DNA of 64,000 bases, taken from the NCBI RefSeq assembly GCF_947488945.1, contig NZ_CANLBS010000008.1, forward strand, positions 248,001 to 312,000. The letters run 5' to 3'. Below are positions 40,467 to 49,533 of the stretch, in pieces; the stretch's first letter is position 1, and every line of letters starts with the position of its first letter. Made by a program: the position numbers and the translations under genes. The notes beneath the pieces were generated by a model. It saw nothing but the letters and a program-made list of their open reading frames with translations, did not search any database and was not told the origin of the DNA. The stretch comes from an uncultured Streptomyces sp. GTDB lineage: Bacteria > Actinomycetota > Actinomycetes > Streptomycetales > Streptomycetaceae.

Positions 40467-41632
40467 CGGGTGCTCCCCGCCGTGGTCGAGGGGTCGACGG
40501 ACGGGAGCGGCAGCGGCAGCGACTTCGACTTCGCCGCGGCCGGGTCCGGGGTGGACGGGGGCGTCGGGGTGGCGGGGGCGAACGGGTCGTAGGCGGGGAT
40601 GAGCCGGGTGCCCGGTACGGCCGTCGTGTCCAGGTAGACGTTGAGGTAATCGCCCTTCACCCCGCGCAGCACCTCGTCGGTGAACGGGTAGGTGGCGAGG
40701 ACCTGGAGGGAGTCGGGGAGCGCGTCGCCGGAGTCGGCGAGCGCCTTGAGGGTCGGCGCGAGGGCCTTCAGGTCGGCGATCATGTCGGCCTTGCTCTTGT
40801 TGATCGTGTCGACGGCGACGGTCGAGAGGGTGTCGAGGGAGCGCAGCATGGTCAGCAGCGACCCGCGCTGCTCCTCCAGCACCTTGAGGCCCGGGGAGAG
40901 CCCGGTGAGGACGGTGGAGACGTCCTGCTTGCGGGTGGCGAGCGTGGCGGCGAGCCGGTTGACGCCGTCGAGCGCCTGGGTGATGTCCTCCTTGTGGCTG
41001 TCGAGGTCCGTGACGAGGGTGTCGACGCGCTTGAGCATCGAGCGGATCTGCGGTTCCTGGCCGGCCAGCGCCTTGTTCAGCTCGACGGTGATGGTCTTGA
41101 GCTGGCTGACGCCGCCGCCGTTGAGGAGCAGCGAGAGCGCGCCGAGCACCTCTTCGACCTCGGGGTTGCGGTTGGTGCGGTCGAGCGGGATGCGGTCCCC
41201 GTCGGCGAGGGTGCCCTGCGCCCTGCCGCCGGCCGGCGGGGAGAGCTGCACGAACTTCTCGCCGAGCAGGCTGGACTGCTCCAGGTGGGCGAGGGCGTTG
41301 CGGGGCAGGGCCACGTCACCGTTGACCCGGAGGGTGACCCGGGCGGTCCAGCCGTCCGGGTTCAGGGCGATGCGGCTGACCCGGCCGACGGCCACGTCGT
41401 TGACCTTCACCGAGGACTGCGGGGCGAGGCTCAGCACGTCGGCGAAGTCGGCGGTGACCTCGTAGGGGTGGTCCCCGAGGTCGGCGCCGCCGGGCAGCGG
41501 GAGCTGCTCGATGCCGGTGAAGGTCGGTGCGTCGGTCTGGGTGACGACGACCGCCAGGGCGACGCCTGCGGCGACCAGTACGGCGGCGCCGGTGGCGACG
41601 CGGACTCCTGGTCCGCGCGGGGCCGGGCTCAT
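40463..41632 (-). CDS. mceE: MCE-family lipid-transport protein, fifth of the cluster (MceE position)
   Basis: A 389-aa Mce protein: TM (VATGAAVLVAAGVALAVVV), MCE domain (YEVTADFADVLSLAPQSSVKVNDVAVGRVSRI, SSLLGEKFVQLSPP), helical tunnel segment, and a Pro-rich tail. Mycobacterial MceE is a lipoprotein; here there is no lipobox cysteine after the hydrophobic segment, so this member is probably TM-anchored. ATGA overlaps exist at both ends, so translation is coupled to mceD and mceF. Confidence 0.92.
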   Translation of the reverse strand: MSPAPRGPGVRVATGAAVLVAAGVALAVVVTQTDAPTFTGIEQLPLPGGADLGDHPYEVTADFADVLSLAPQSSVKVNDVAVGRVSRIALNPDGWTARVTLRVNGDVALPRNALAHLEQSSLLGEKFVQLSPPAGGRAQGTLADGDRIPLDRTNRNPEVEEVLGALSLLLNGGGVSQLKTITVELNKALAGQEPQIRSMLKRVDTLVTDLDSHKEDITQALDGVNRLAATLATRKQDVSTVLTGLSPGLKVLEEQRGSLLTMLRSLDTLSTVAVDTINKSKADMIADLKALAPTLKALADSGDALPDSLQVLATYPFTDEVLRGVKGDYLNVYLDTTAVPGTRLIPAYDPFAPATPTPPSTPDPAAAKSKSLPLPLPSVDPSTTAGSTR

Positions 41633-42768
41633 TCGTCCCCCTCCTTCGGCTCGGTGGCCTTGCCGGCCGTCTTGTCGGGCGTCCCGTAGACGGTGCCGAC
41701 GGGCGGCAGCGGCAGGGCCGGCAGGGACTCCTGCCGGGCGTCGTCGACCGCCGCCAGCCCGGAGAAGCCGGATGGCGTGGAGGCGGCCGGGGCCGCGGTG
41801 AGCGGGCCGCCCATGGACAGCTCGTTGAGGTTGGTGCGCCCGTCGAGGGTGCGGTTGGTCGGGTCGTAGGCGTTGACGAGGTTGCCCGCCGTCAGCGGCA
41901 GGGTGTCCAGGGACTCGGCGATCGAGGCCCGCTGGTCGACGAGGATCTGGGTCAGCGGCACCAGGGCGTCGACGTTCTCCTTGAGGGAGTCCCGGTTGTC
42001 CTCGATGAAGGTCTTCACCTGCCCGAGGGCGGTGCCGAGTTCGGTGAGGGCCGCGCTGAGGTTCTCCTTGTCGTCGGCGAGGAAGCCGGCGACGGTGTTG
42101 AGCTGCGTCTCGGCGGCCCGCACCTCGCCGTCGTTGTCCTTCAGCATGGTGGTGAAGGACTGCAGGTAGGAGAGGGTCTCGAAGAGGTCGCCGCTGCTCT
42201 TGTCGAGGGTCTTGGTGGCCTTGCCGAACTCCTCGATGGAGTCGCCGATGGCCTTGCCGTTGCCGTCCAGGTTGGCCGCTCCGGTGTCCAGCAGCCGGGA
42301 CAGCGCCCCGTTCGCGTTGGCGCCCTCGGGGCCGAGTGCTTCGGACAGCTCGGTGATGGACTCGTAGAGCTGGTCGACCTCGACGGGGGCGGCGTTCCCC
42401 TCGGCCGGCAGGACCGCTCCGTCGGCCAGCACGGCCCCGCTCGTGTAGGCGGGGGCGAGCTGGATGTACCGGTCGGCGACCAGGCTGGGGGCGACGAGCA
42501 CCGCGTGCGCCCCCTCGGGGACCCGGACGCCCTCGTCCACCCGCAGGACGACCTTCACCTGCTCGCCGCGCGGGGTCACCGACTCGACGGTGCCCACCTT
42601 CACGCCGAGGACGCGCAGGTCCGATCCGGCGTAGACACCGGTCGCCCGGTCGAAGTAGGCGATGACCTCGGTGGTGTCCCCCTCTTCGAGGGCCGAGACC
42701 CCCGATCCGGCCGCGACGGCCACGACGGCGATCCCGGCGCCGATGCCGAGGACGCGGGTGAGCCTCAT
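41629..42768 (-). CDS. mceD: MCE-family lipid-transport protein, fourth of the cluster (MceD position)
   Basis: A 379-aa Mce protein: short TM (VLGIGAGIAVVAVAAGSGVSA), MCE domain (IAYFDRATGVYAGSDLRVLGVKVGTVESV, PSLVADRYIQLAP), long helices, and a tail rich in Pro and acidic residues. The ATG at 42768 (MRLTRV) is chosen rather than an upstream in-frame start, because it lies one base after the mceC stop, in line with the tight packing of the operon. Stop overlaps mceE start (ATGA). Confidence 0.92.
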   Translation of the reverse strand: MRLTRVLGIGAGIAVVAVAAGSGVSALEEGDTTEVIAYFDRATGVYAGSDLRVLGVKVGTVESVTPRGEQVKVVLRVDEGVRVPEGAHAVLVAPSLVADRYIQLAPAYTSGAVLADGAVLPAEGNAAPVEVDQLYESITELSEALGPEGANANGALSRLLDTGAANLDGNGKAIGDSIEEFGKATKTLDKSSGDLFETLSYLQSFTTMLKDNDGEVRAAETQLNTVAGFLADDKENLSAALTELGTALGQVKTFIEDNRDSLKENVDALVPLTQILVDQRASIAESLDTLPLTAGNLVNAYDPTNRTLDGRTNLNELSMGGPLTAAPAASTPSGFSGLAAVDDARQESLPALPLPPVGTVYGTPDKTAGKATEPKEGDE

Positions 42769-42769
42769 G

Positions 42770-43789
42770 TCAGCTGCCCCCTTCTTGTTTGGGCGGCATG
42801 CAGCCGGTCGCCGGGGGCGTGCCCTCGGGCAGGTAGTTCTTGGGGACGACACCGCAGACGTAGTTGTCGAACCAGCGGCCGTTGCCGAGGGTGTTGCCGA
42901 CGAGGCGGTTGTAGTCCCCCGCCATCGACAGCACCTGGTCGAGGCTCTTCTGGTTCTTCACCAGCACGGCGGTGACCCGGCCGAGCGAGTCCAGGGTGGG
43001 TCCGAGCTGCTTCTCGTTGTCCTCGACGAGCCCGCCCAGCTGGATGCCGAGGTTCTTGGTGCCGGTGAGCAGCAGGTGGATGGAGTCGCGGCGGGCCTGG
43101 ATCTCGCCGAGCAGCAGGTTGCCGTCCTCCAGCAGGATCTCGAAGCTGCTCTTCTTGCCGTCGAGCGTCTTGGTGAGCCGCTTGCCGGCCTTGAGCAGGG
43201 TGGCGAGTTCGGCGTCGCGTTCGGAGACCGTGCGGGAGAGGGCGGACAGCCCGTCGGCGGCGCTGCGGACGTTGGCCGGGGAGTCCTTGAAGGTGTCGGA
43301 GATCGCGTCGAAGCTCTCGGCGAGCCGGTCGGTGTCGATCTCCCCGATGGTCTCCCCCAGCCCGTTGAACGCCTGGGTGACGTCGTAGGGGGAGGTGGTG
43401 CGGCTGAGTCCGATCCGGTGGTCGGGGTCCTGGGCGGTGGTGCCGAGGGGGTCGACCGCCAGGTACTTGTCGCCGAGCAGCGTCTTGATGGCGATGCCGA
43501 CGGTGCTGGAGTTCCCGATCCAGGCGTCCTTCACCCGGAAGGAGACCTTCACCGCGGCGCCGTCCAGCGACACCCCGGTGACCTCGCCGACCTTGACGCC
43601 GGCGATCCGCACCTCGTCGCCGTCGGACAGTCCGGCCGACTCGCTGAAGTTCGCGGTGTAGGTGGTGCCGCCGCCGACCAGCGGCAGGGAGTCGGCGCGG
43701 TAGGCGGCGGTGCCGACAAGGCCGAGGACGACGAGTCCGGCCAGGGCGACGCCGACGGGGTTGCGCTCCCGTATCGGTGTGATGCTCAC
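42770..43789 (-). CDS. mceC: MCE-family lipid-transport protein, third of the cluster (MceC position)
   Basis: A 339-aa Mce protein: TM (NPVGVALAGLVVLGLVGTAAY), MCE domain (YTANFSESAGLSDGDEVRIAGVKVGEVTGV, TLLGDKYLAVDP), helical region, and two C-terminal cysteines (YVCGVVPKN, TGCMPP). A GTG at 43798 also exists, but the GTG at 43789 gives the 4-bp GTGA overlap with mceB seen across the operon and has GAGGTG at a proper distance. Confidence 0.92.
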   Translation of the reverse strand: MSITPIRERNPVGVALAGLVVLGLVGTAAYRADSLPLVGGGTTYTANFSESAGLSDGDEVRIAGVKVGEVTGVSLDGAAVKVSFRVKDAWIGNSSTVGIAIKTLLGDKYLAVDPLGTTAQDPDHRIGLSRTTSPYDVTQAFNGLGETIGEIDTDRLAESFDAISDTFKDSPANVRSAADGLSALSRTVSERDAELATLLKAGKRLTKTLDGKKSSFEILLEDGNLLLGEIQARRDSIHLLLTGTKNLGIQLGGLVEDNEKQLGPTLDSLGRVTAVLVKNQKSLDQVLSMAGDYNRLVGNTLGNGRWFDNYVCGVVPKNYLPEGTPPATGCMPPKQEGGS

Positions 43790-44817
43790 GCCACGCACCT
43801 CGGTTCGGTGATGCTGATGCCGGTGGGCGGGGCGCTGCCGTCGCTCATGGTGACGCCGGAGACGGTCGCTTCGCAGAGGTAGAGGTTCATCCAGGAGCCG
43901 TACGAGGTGAGGCGGGTGATCGCCGCCATCTTGGCGGGGGTCCTGGCCAGGAAGTCCTCGATCTGCGGGGTGCCTTCGACGAGTTGGCCGGAGAGCCGGC
44001 CGAGCTGCCGGATGTCCTGCTTGAGCGGGGCGCGTCCGTCCTCGAAGAGGTCGGCGGTGACGGTGGTGAGGGCGCCCATGGCGGTGACGGCCTCGCCGAG
44101 CGGCTCGCGGTCGCCGGAGAAGCCGGTGACCAGCTGCTGGAGCGTGTCCACCAGGTCGTCGAAACCGGCCTCGCGGTCGTTGACGGTCTTCAGCACCGCG
44201 TTGAGGTTCTTGATCACCTCGCCGATCACCTTGTCCTTCGCCGCGACCGTCGTGGTCAGCGAGCCGACGTGCTGGAGGATGCTGTCGACGGTTCCGCCCT
44301 CGCCCTGGAGCACCTGGACGATGGAGCCCGCCAGCTCGTTGACGTCGGGCGGGGAGAGCCCTTCGAACAGGGGCTGGAAGCCGTTGAAGAGCTGGGTCAG
44401 GTCGAGGGCCGGGGTGGTGCGGGAGAGCGGGATGGTGGCCCCGGCGGCGAAACTGCGGCCGACCGGTCCGGTGCCCCGGTCCAGGTCGACGTAGCGCTGG
44501 CCGACCATGTTGAGGTACTTGATCGACGCGGTGACGGAGGCGGGGAGCGCCCGGCCCTTGCGTACGGTGAAGCCGACTTCGGCGAGCCTGCGGTCGGCGA
44601 CGTCGATCGACTCGACCTGGCCGACCTTGACGCCGGCGATGCGGACGCTGTCGCCCACGACGAGTCCGGTCGCGTCGGTGAACCGGGCCTTGTACGAGGT
44701 GGTGTCGCCGACGCCGGTGTTGGCGATGGACAGGGCCAGCACGGTGGTGGCCAGGGCCGTCACCAGGATGAAGGCGATCGATTTCGCGAGGGGGCCCGCG
44801 AGGGAGCGGCGCTTCAC
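43786..44817 (-). CDS. mceB: MCE-family lipid-transport protein, second of the cluster (MceB position)
   Basis: A 343-aa Mce protein: TM (SIAFILVTALATTVLALSI), MCE domain (YKARFTDATGLVVGDSVRIAGVKVGQVESI, LNMVGQRYVDLDRG), then the tunnel helices (FNGFQPLFEGLSPPDVNELAGSI) and a C-terminal Cys pair (LYLCEATV, EPRCVA). GTG start at 44817, overlapping the mceA stop as GTGA; the stop overlaps mceC the same way. Confidence 0.93.
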   Translation of the reverse strand: MKRRSLAGPLAKSIAFILVTALATTVLALSIANTGVGDTTSYKARFTDATGLVVGDSVRIAGVKVGQVESIDVADRRLAEVGFTVRKGRALPASVTASIKYLNMVGQRYVDLDRGTGPVGRSFAAGATIPLSRTTPALDLTQLFNGFQPLFEGLSPPDVNELAGSIVQVLQGEGGTVDSILQHVGSLTTTVAAKDKVIGEVIKNLNAVLKTVNDREAGFDDLVDTLQQLVTGFSGDREPLGEAVTAMGALTTVTADLFEDGRAPLKQDIRQLGRLSGQLVEGTPQIEDFLARTPAKMAAITRLTSYGSWMNLYLCEATVSGVTMSDGSAPPTGISITEPRCVA

Positions 44818-46157
44818 TTGAGCTTCACCTCCGCGCCGCGGAAGGCCGGACCGATGAGCACGCTGCTCCAGTCGGGCAGGTCCTGCGGCTGGACTTTCAG
44901 TGACGGGGCGACGAGTTCGTTGACGAGCAGGCTCTCCTGCGCGGAGTTCGGCAGGCCCAGGGACGCAGAATCCGCCGTGTCCGTGGTGTCCTGGGCGGTT
45001 CCGGCGCCGGTGTCCCGCGGGTCGGCGCCGGTGCCGGCCGCACCCGTGTCCGCGCCGCTGTCGGGTCCGGCGGCGATGCGGGCGGCCGCGGTGGGCGCAG
45101 TGGCGCCGACGTACGGGACGGTGTAGCAGTTCGGGCCGCCGGTGGCGGAGTAGACGGGGGTGTCTCGGCCGGCCACGTACTTCCCCTTGGAGGGCACGGT
45201 CTTGAGTGTCACGTGCAGGCCGGGTTCGTCGGTGCCCTTGCCGAGCGCCTTGTCCATGGCGGGGACCATGCCGGCCATGGTGCGCAGGGTGCAGGGGTAT
45301 GCGTCGGCGTACTCCCCCAGGAGTTCCAGGGTGGGGCGGCCGGAGGCGGAGAGCCGGATGAGGTTGTCCTTGTTCTTCCGCAGGAACGCGCTGACGTCCC
45401 TCGCGCCCGCGGTCGTCGAGCCGTACAGGTCGGCGAGTTCGGCCTGCTGGTCGGCGAGGGTCGAGCTGGTGGTGGTGAAGTCCGTGAGGGCGTCCAGCAC
45501 GTCCGGGGCGGCGTCCGCGTAGACGGAGCTGACCTTGACCAGCTCCTGGATGTCCCGGTTGAGGGTGGGCAGGTGCGGGTTGAGCTTCTTCAGGTGGGCG
45601 TCGAGGGTGACGAGGGTGTCGCCGAGCCGCTCGCCGCGCCCCTCCAGCGCCTGGGAGACCGCGGTGAGCGTCGCGGACAGCTTCTCCGGCTTCACCGAGG
45701 TGAGCAGCGGCAGCACGTCGTCGAGGACCTGCTCCAGCTCGATGGCGTTGCTGGAGCGGTCCTGCGGGATGACGGCACCGGCCCGCAGGGGCTCCGCGGA
45801 CGGCACGGCGGGCGGCACCAGGGCGACGAACCGCTCCCCGAACAGGGTGGTCGGCAGCATCTGGGCCGTCACGTCGGAGGGGACCCGGTCCAGCTCGCCC
45901 GGCTCGATGGCGAGGGTCAGCCGGGCCCCGTCGCCGTCGGCGGCGATCGAGCGGACCTGGCCGATGACGACCCCGCGCAGCTTCACGTCGGCGTTGTCGT
46001 GCATCTCGTTGCCGACCGAACCCGTGCGCACGGTGACGGTGTCGCTCGCCGTGAACTCCTTCTCGTACACGGAGACCGACACCCACACCAGTACGGCGGG
46101 GACCAGCAGGAACGCGATGCCCGCAGCTCTGCGGCGGGCCGTGGGAGCGTTCATCAT
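44814..46157 (-). CDS. mceA: MCE-family lipid-transport protein, first of the cluster (MceA position)
   Basis: A 447-aa Mce protein, the longest of the six. TM (AAGIAFLLVPAVLVWVSVSVY), MCE domain (VTVRTGSVGNEMHDNADVKLRGVVIGQVRSI, TTLFGERFVALVPP), helical tunnel region, then a Thr/Asp/Gly-rich linker and a C-terminal block (SAQESLLVNELVAPSLKV). Two tandem ATGs (46157, 46154); the first forms the ATGA overlap with the yrbEB stop. It follows the permease genes directly, as in all mce operons. Confidence 0.93.
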   Translation of the reverse strand: MMNAPTARRRAAGIAFLLVPAVLVWVSVSVYEKEFTASDTVTVRTGSVGNEMHDNADVKLRGVVIGQVRSIAADGDGARLTLAIEPGELDRVPSDVTAQMLPTTLFGERFVALVPPAVPSAEPLRAGAVIPQDRSSNAIELEQVLDDVLPLLTSVKPEKLSATLTAVSQALEGRGERLGDTLVTLDAHLKKLNPHLPTLNRDIQELVKVSSVYADAAPDVLDALTDFTTTSSTLADQQAELADLYGSTTAGARDVSAFLRKNKDNLIRLSASGRPTLELLGEYADAYPCTLRTMAGMVPAMDKALGKGTDEPGLHVTLKTVPSKGKYVAGRDTPVYSATGGPNCYTVPYVGATAPTAAARIAAGPDSGADTGAAGTGADPRDTGAGTAQDTTDTADSASLGLPNSAQESLLVNELVAPSLKVQPQDLPDWSSVLIGPAFRGAEVKLK

Positions 46158-46957
46158 CCGGCCACCTTCACGGTCGTCGTGGCGCCCCAGATGGCGAGCG
46201 AGAGGAAGAAGTCGGTGACGCTGATGAGCACGATCGCGTTGCGCACCGAGCGGCCCACCGCGACGCCGACCCCGGCGGGCCCGCCCTCGGCGCGGAAGCC
46301 GTAGTAGCAGTGGGCGAGGATCACCATCACGCTGAAGATCAGCACCTTGAGGACCGACAGCAGCACGTCGTCCGGGGAGAGGAAGAGGTTGAAGTAGTGG
46401 TCGTAGGTGCCCGCGGACTGGCCGTTGAAGAGGACGGTGACGTACCGGGAGGCGACGTACGAGGAGAGCAGCCCGATGGCGTACAGCGGGATGATCGCGA
46501 CCACGCCGGCGATGATGCGGGTGGTGACGAGGTAGGGCATGGAGCGCACGCCCATCGCTTCCAGGGCGTCGATCTCCTCGTTGATCCGCATCGCGCCGAG
46601 CTGGGCGGTGAAGCCGGCGCCGACGGTGGCGGAGAGGGCGAGTCCGGCCACCAGGGGGGCGATCTCGCGGGTGTTGAAGTAGGCGGAGATGAAGCCGGTG
46701 AAGGCGGAGGTGCCGATCTGGTTGAGGGCCGCGTACCCCTGGAGGCCGACGACGGTGCCGGTGAACAGGGTCATCGCGATCATCACGCCGACGGTGCCGC
46801 CGATGACGCCGAGTCCGCCGCTGCCGAAGGCGACTTCGGCGAGCAGCCGCTGCACCTCCTTGAGGTAGCGGCGCAGGGTGCGCGGGATCCACACCAGGGC
46901 CCGCAGGTAGAAGGTGAGGTGGTCGCCGGAGCGGTCGAGCCAGCTGAGCATGGACAT
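46154..46957 (-). CDS. yrbEB: YrbE/MlaE-family ABC permease B of the Mce transporter
   Basis: A 267-aa MlaE-type permease with five or six TMs: VIGGTVGVMIAMTLFTGTVVG, SATVGAGFTAQLGAMRINEEIDALEAMGV (the cytoplasmic EExDAL-x-AMGV coupling helix), LVTTRIIAGVVAIIPLYAIG, and VILISVTDFFLSLAIW. It forms a heterodimer with YrbEA in the inner membrane under the Mce tunnel. Start 3 bp after the YrbEA stop; its own stop overlaps mceA. Confidence 0.94.
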   Translation of the reverse strand: MSMLSWLDRSGDHLTFYLRALVWIPRTLRRYLKEVQRLLAEVAFGSGGLGVIGGTVGVMIAMTLFTGTVVGLQGYAALNQIGTSAFTGFISAYFNTREIAPLVAGLALSATVGAGFTAQLGAMRINEEIDALEAMGVRSMPYLVTTRIIAGVVAIIPLYAIGLLSSYVASRYVTVLFNGQSAGTYDHYFNLFLSPDDVLLSVLKVLIFSVMVILAHCYYGFRAEGGPAGVGVAVGRSVRNAIVLISVTDFFLSLAIWGATTTVKVAG

Positions 46958-46960
46958 CGG

Positions 46961-47821
46961 TCAGCTCCCCTTCGCGGGGACGATCTGGAGGTAGACCGCG
47001 GTGATCACCATGTTGACGAAGAACAGCAGCATGAAGGTGATCACGACGGACTGGTTGACCGCGTCGCCGACGCCCTTGGGGCCGCCGCGCGGGTTGAGGC
47101 CGCGGTAGGCGGCGACGATGCCGGCCAGGAACCCGAAGATGAGCGCCTTGAATTCGCTGATGTACAGGTCGGGGAGCTGGGCCAGCGCGGAGAAGCTGGC
47201 GAGGTACGCGCCGGGGGTGCCGCCCTGCATGATCACGTTGAAGAAGTAGCCGCCGAGGGTGCCGACGACGGACACCAGGCCGTTCAGCAGCACGGCGACG
47301 AACATGGTGGCCAGCACGCGCGGGACGACGAGGCGCTGCACGGGCGAGACGCCCATGACCTCCATCGCGTCCAGCTCCTCGCGGATCTTGCGCGAGCCGA
47401 GGTCGGCGCAGATGGCGGAGCCGCCGGCGCCGGCGATCAGCAGGGCGACGATGAGCGGGCTGGCCTGCTGGATGACGGCGAGGACGCTGGCGCCGCCGGT
47501 GAACGACTGGGCGCCCAACTGCTGGGTGAGCGAGCCGACCTGGAGGGCGATGACCGCGCCGAACGGGATGGACACCAGCGCGGCGGGCAGGATGGTGACG
47601 CTCGCGATGAACCAGAACTGCTCGATGAACTCCCGCGCCTGGAAGGGGCGTCGGAAGATCGCGCGGGCCACCGCCAGTCCGAGCGCGAAGAGCTGCCCGG
47701 TCTGCCGCAGCGGGGCCAGCAGCCGTGACGGCTGCCGCCGCTCGGGCACCCCCTTCGTCGCGGGCGCGGGGACGGCGTCCTCGGGCGGCCCGGGGGGCCG
47801 GACCGGTAGCTGCGCGGTCAC
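46961..47821 (-). CDS. yrbEA: YrbE/MlaE-family ABC permease A of the Mce transporter
   Basis: A 286-aa MlaE-type permease: FIASVTILPAALVSIPFGAVIALQV, VALLIAGAGGSAICADLGSRKIREELDAMEVMGV (coupling helix), VPRVLATMFVAVLLNGLVSVVG, and a last TM (VVITFMLLFFVNMVITAVYL). The conserved NPRGGPKGVG motif is present. A longer Pro-rich N-terminus (~45 aa) precedes the permease core. GTG start at 47821 overlaps the ATPase stop as GTGA, so ATPase, YrbEA and YrbEB are translated as a unit. Confidence 0.94.
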   Translation of the reverse strand: MTAQLPVRPPGPPEDAVPAPATKGVPERRQPSRLLAPLRQTGQLFALGLAVARAIFRRPFQAREFIEQFWFIASVTILPAALVSIPFGAVIALQVGSLTQQLGAQSFTGGASVLAVIQQASPLIVALLIAGAGGSAICADLGSRKIREELDAMEVMGVSPVQRLVVPRVLATMFVAVLLNGLVSVVGTLGGYFFNVIMQGGTPGAYLASFSALAQLPDLYISEFKALIFGFLAGIVAAYRGLNPRGGPKGVGDAVNQSVVITFMLLFFVNMVITAVYLQIVPAKGS

Positions 47822-48798
47822 GGGCGCGCACCGCCGACGGTCGGGGTGTAGCTCCGCATGATGGCGGCGCGGGCGGCGTCGGGCAGCTGTCCCATCATCG
47901 CGTGGACCCGCTCGCGGCGGCGCAGCGCGCCCTGCCGGACGGGCAGGCCGGGCGACGGTTCGAGCTGCGGGACGACCGTGCGGGGGCCGGCCGGGGCCGG
48001 TCCGAGGGAGCGTTCGGCGGCGAGCTCGGCCGCGTCCTTCTCCTCCGACATGCCGATGGGCCCCTCGCGGCGCCCCGCGAGGAACTGCGAGACCACGGGC
48101 AGGTCGCTGGTGAGCAGCACCTCGCGCGGCCCGAAGGTGACGAGGTTGCGGCAGAACAGCATCCCCATGTTGTCCGGGACGGTCGCCGCGATGTCCAGGT
48201 TGTGGGTGACGATCAGCATCGTCGCGTCGATCTGCGCGTTGAGGTCGATCAGGAGCTGGGAGAGGTACGCGGTGCGCACGGGGTCGAGGCCGGAGTCCGG
48301 CTCGTCGCACAGGATGATCTGCGGGTCCAGGACCAGGGCGCGGGCCAGGCCGGCCCGCTTGCGCATCCCGCCGGAGATCTCGCCCGGCAGCTTCCCCTCG
48401 GCGCCGAGCAGGCCGACGATGTCGATGCGCTCCATGACGATGCGGCGGATCTCGGATTCCTTCTTGCGCGTGTGCTCGCGCAGCGGGAAGGCGATGTTGT
48501 CGAAGAGGGACATCGAACCGAAGAGGGCGCCGTCCTGGAACATCAGGCCGAAAAGCTTGCGCGTTTCGTAGATGTCCCGTTCGGGGCTGTTGACCATGTC
48601 GACGCCGTTGATGAGCACCCGGCCCTGCTCGGGCTTCAACAGGCCGATGATGGATTTCAGGAAAACGGTCTTTCCCGTGCCGGAAGGCCCCAGCATGACG
48701 CTGACCTCGCCGGCCGGGAGCGTGAGTGACACGTCCTGCCAGATGTTCTGTCTGCCGAAAGACTTGGTAAGGCCCTCGACGACGACTTCGATTCCCAT
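47818..48798 (-). CDS. mceG: ABC transporter ATPase of the Mce system (MceG/Mkl type)
   Basis: A 326-aa ATPase. Walker A GPSGTGKT, signature SGGMRKRAGLARAL, Walker B IILCDEPDSGLDP, H-loop VTHNL; FGLMFQDGALFGSMS is the MlaF/MceG-specific Q-loop region. The C-terminal ~75 aa extension is typical of actinobacterial MceG and contacts the permeases. It powers lipid transport. In mycobacteria mceG is unlinked; here it leads the operon. ATG at 48798 with GGAGG 7 nt upstream. Confidence 0.94.
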   Translation of the reverse strand: MGIEVVVEGLTKSFGRQNIWQDVSLTLPAGEVSVMLGPSGTGKTVFLKSIIGLLKPEQGRVLINGVDMVNSPERDIYETRKLFGLMFQDGALFGSMSLFDNIAFPLREHTRKKESEIRRIVMERIDIVGLLGAEGKLPGEISGGMRKRAGLARALVLDPQIILCDEPDSGLDPVRTAYLSQLLIDLNAQIDATMLIVTHNLDIAATVPDNMGMLFCRNLVTFGPREVLLTSDLPVVSQFLAGRREGPIGMSEEKDAAELAAERSLGPAPAGPRTVVPQLEPSPGLPVRQGALRRRERVHAMMGQLPDAARAAIMRSYTPTVGGARP

Positions 48799-48848
48799 CC
48801 CACCTCCTGCATGCACTCACGAAGTGACAGAAGTGCACCGCGGGGCGC

Positions 48849-48878
48849 ACATTAAGTTCACCGACATCGCCAGGACAA
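48849..48878 (-). promoter_or_regulatory. Candidate proximal promoter of the mce operon
   Basis: Reading leftward, TTGTCC (complement of 48873-48878) and TAATGT (complement of 48849-48854) are spaced by 18 bp, with the expected start ~45 nt before the mceG ATG. Confidence 0.5.
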
Positions 48879-48914
48879 GGCTTTGAACAGCCAATGCGCC
48901 AACCCACGGCGCAC

Positions 48915-48931
48915 TTGTCATCGGGTGACAA
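48915..48931. promoter_or_regulatory. Inverted repeat upstream of the mce promoter
   Basis: TTGTCA-TCGGG-TGACAA, a perfect 6-bp inverted repeat with 5-bp spacer, ~37 bp upstream of the -35 box. A regulator site is plausible; the regulator is unknown. Confidence 0.4.
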
Positions 48932-49166
48932 ATCCTGGTGCCCAGCTTGTGAAGAACTGCGTACGTACGGCCGACGGCGCAGGCCGGGACCATGAACCGG
49001 AGGGGGCCGGGGCCGTGGCCCCGGAAGGACGGTCCGCCGCGGAGGGTCGGCCGGCCGTCCGCCGGACCCCGGAACGGGTGACCGGCCCGGTGGACGGCGC
49101 CCACGGCTCCGCCTTCCGGCGGGGCCGCACGCTCCCGCCGTACGGGCCGGGTTACTTACGGGGGCG

Positions 49167-49198
49167 AGGTTACGGCCGAGTAACCTGAGCCGCAATAC
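49167..49198 (-). promoter_or_regulatory. Distal mce promoter/operator module, copy A of a shared element
   Basis: On the minus strand the element reads GTATTGCGG, 5 nt, then GTTACTCGGCCGTAACCT. It contains TTGCGG and TAACCT spaced by 17 bp, and the perfect inverted repeat AGGTTAC-6-GTAACCT (49167-49186). A near copy is at 54040-54072. The 48799-49802 gap (~1 kb) holds no supported gene, only the regulatory elements listed here. Confidence 0.6.
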
Positions 49199-49503
49199 AC
49201 GTTCCGCACATTTTCCCGGCCAGGGGCTGGACCCTGCTTTTCTGCGCGGGAAATGAGCATCCCCGCCTCAGAACCTGCACGGGAGTGACAGTTTCCGGGA
49301 GCAACGGCGACCGACCGCCCCCCGCCACCCGGCACCTCCCCCGGCGCCCCCGCCCCCGCCGGGACCGGCGGGAACACACAAGCGGCACGGTCAATTCCAC
49401 ATATCCGCCACCCCCGTTGCGCACCGGCTGACAAGGTTGGCCGAATCGCGACTCACCCCGCGACGAGAACTGGCCCGTAACCGAGGAATGTCATACGGCG
49501 GGA

Positions 49504-49533
49504 TTGTGCGGCGGTGTTTCCCGCCAGTAACGT
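49504..49533 (+). promoter_or_regulatory. Candidate promoter of the 310-aa secreted protein gene
   Basis: TTGTGC (49504-49509) and TAACGT (49528-49533) are spaced by 18 bp. A 7-bp inverted repeat GGCGGGA/TCCCGCC (49497-49503, 49519-49525) overlaps it. The leader would be long, ~260 nt. Confidence 0.4.

Noticed and set aside
48817..49434. Small open frames on both strands in the gap upstream of mceG
   Set aside because: No RBS, unnatural composition, and the region carries promoter-like elements instead.
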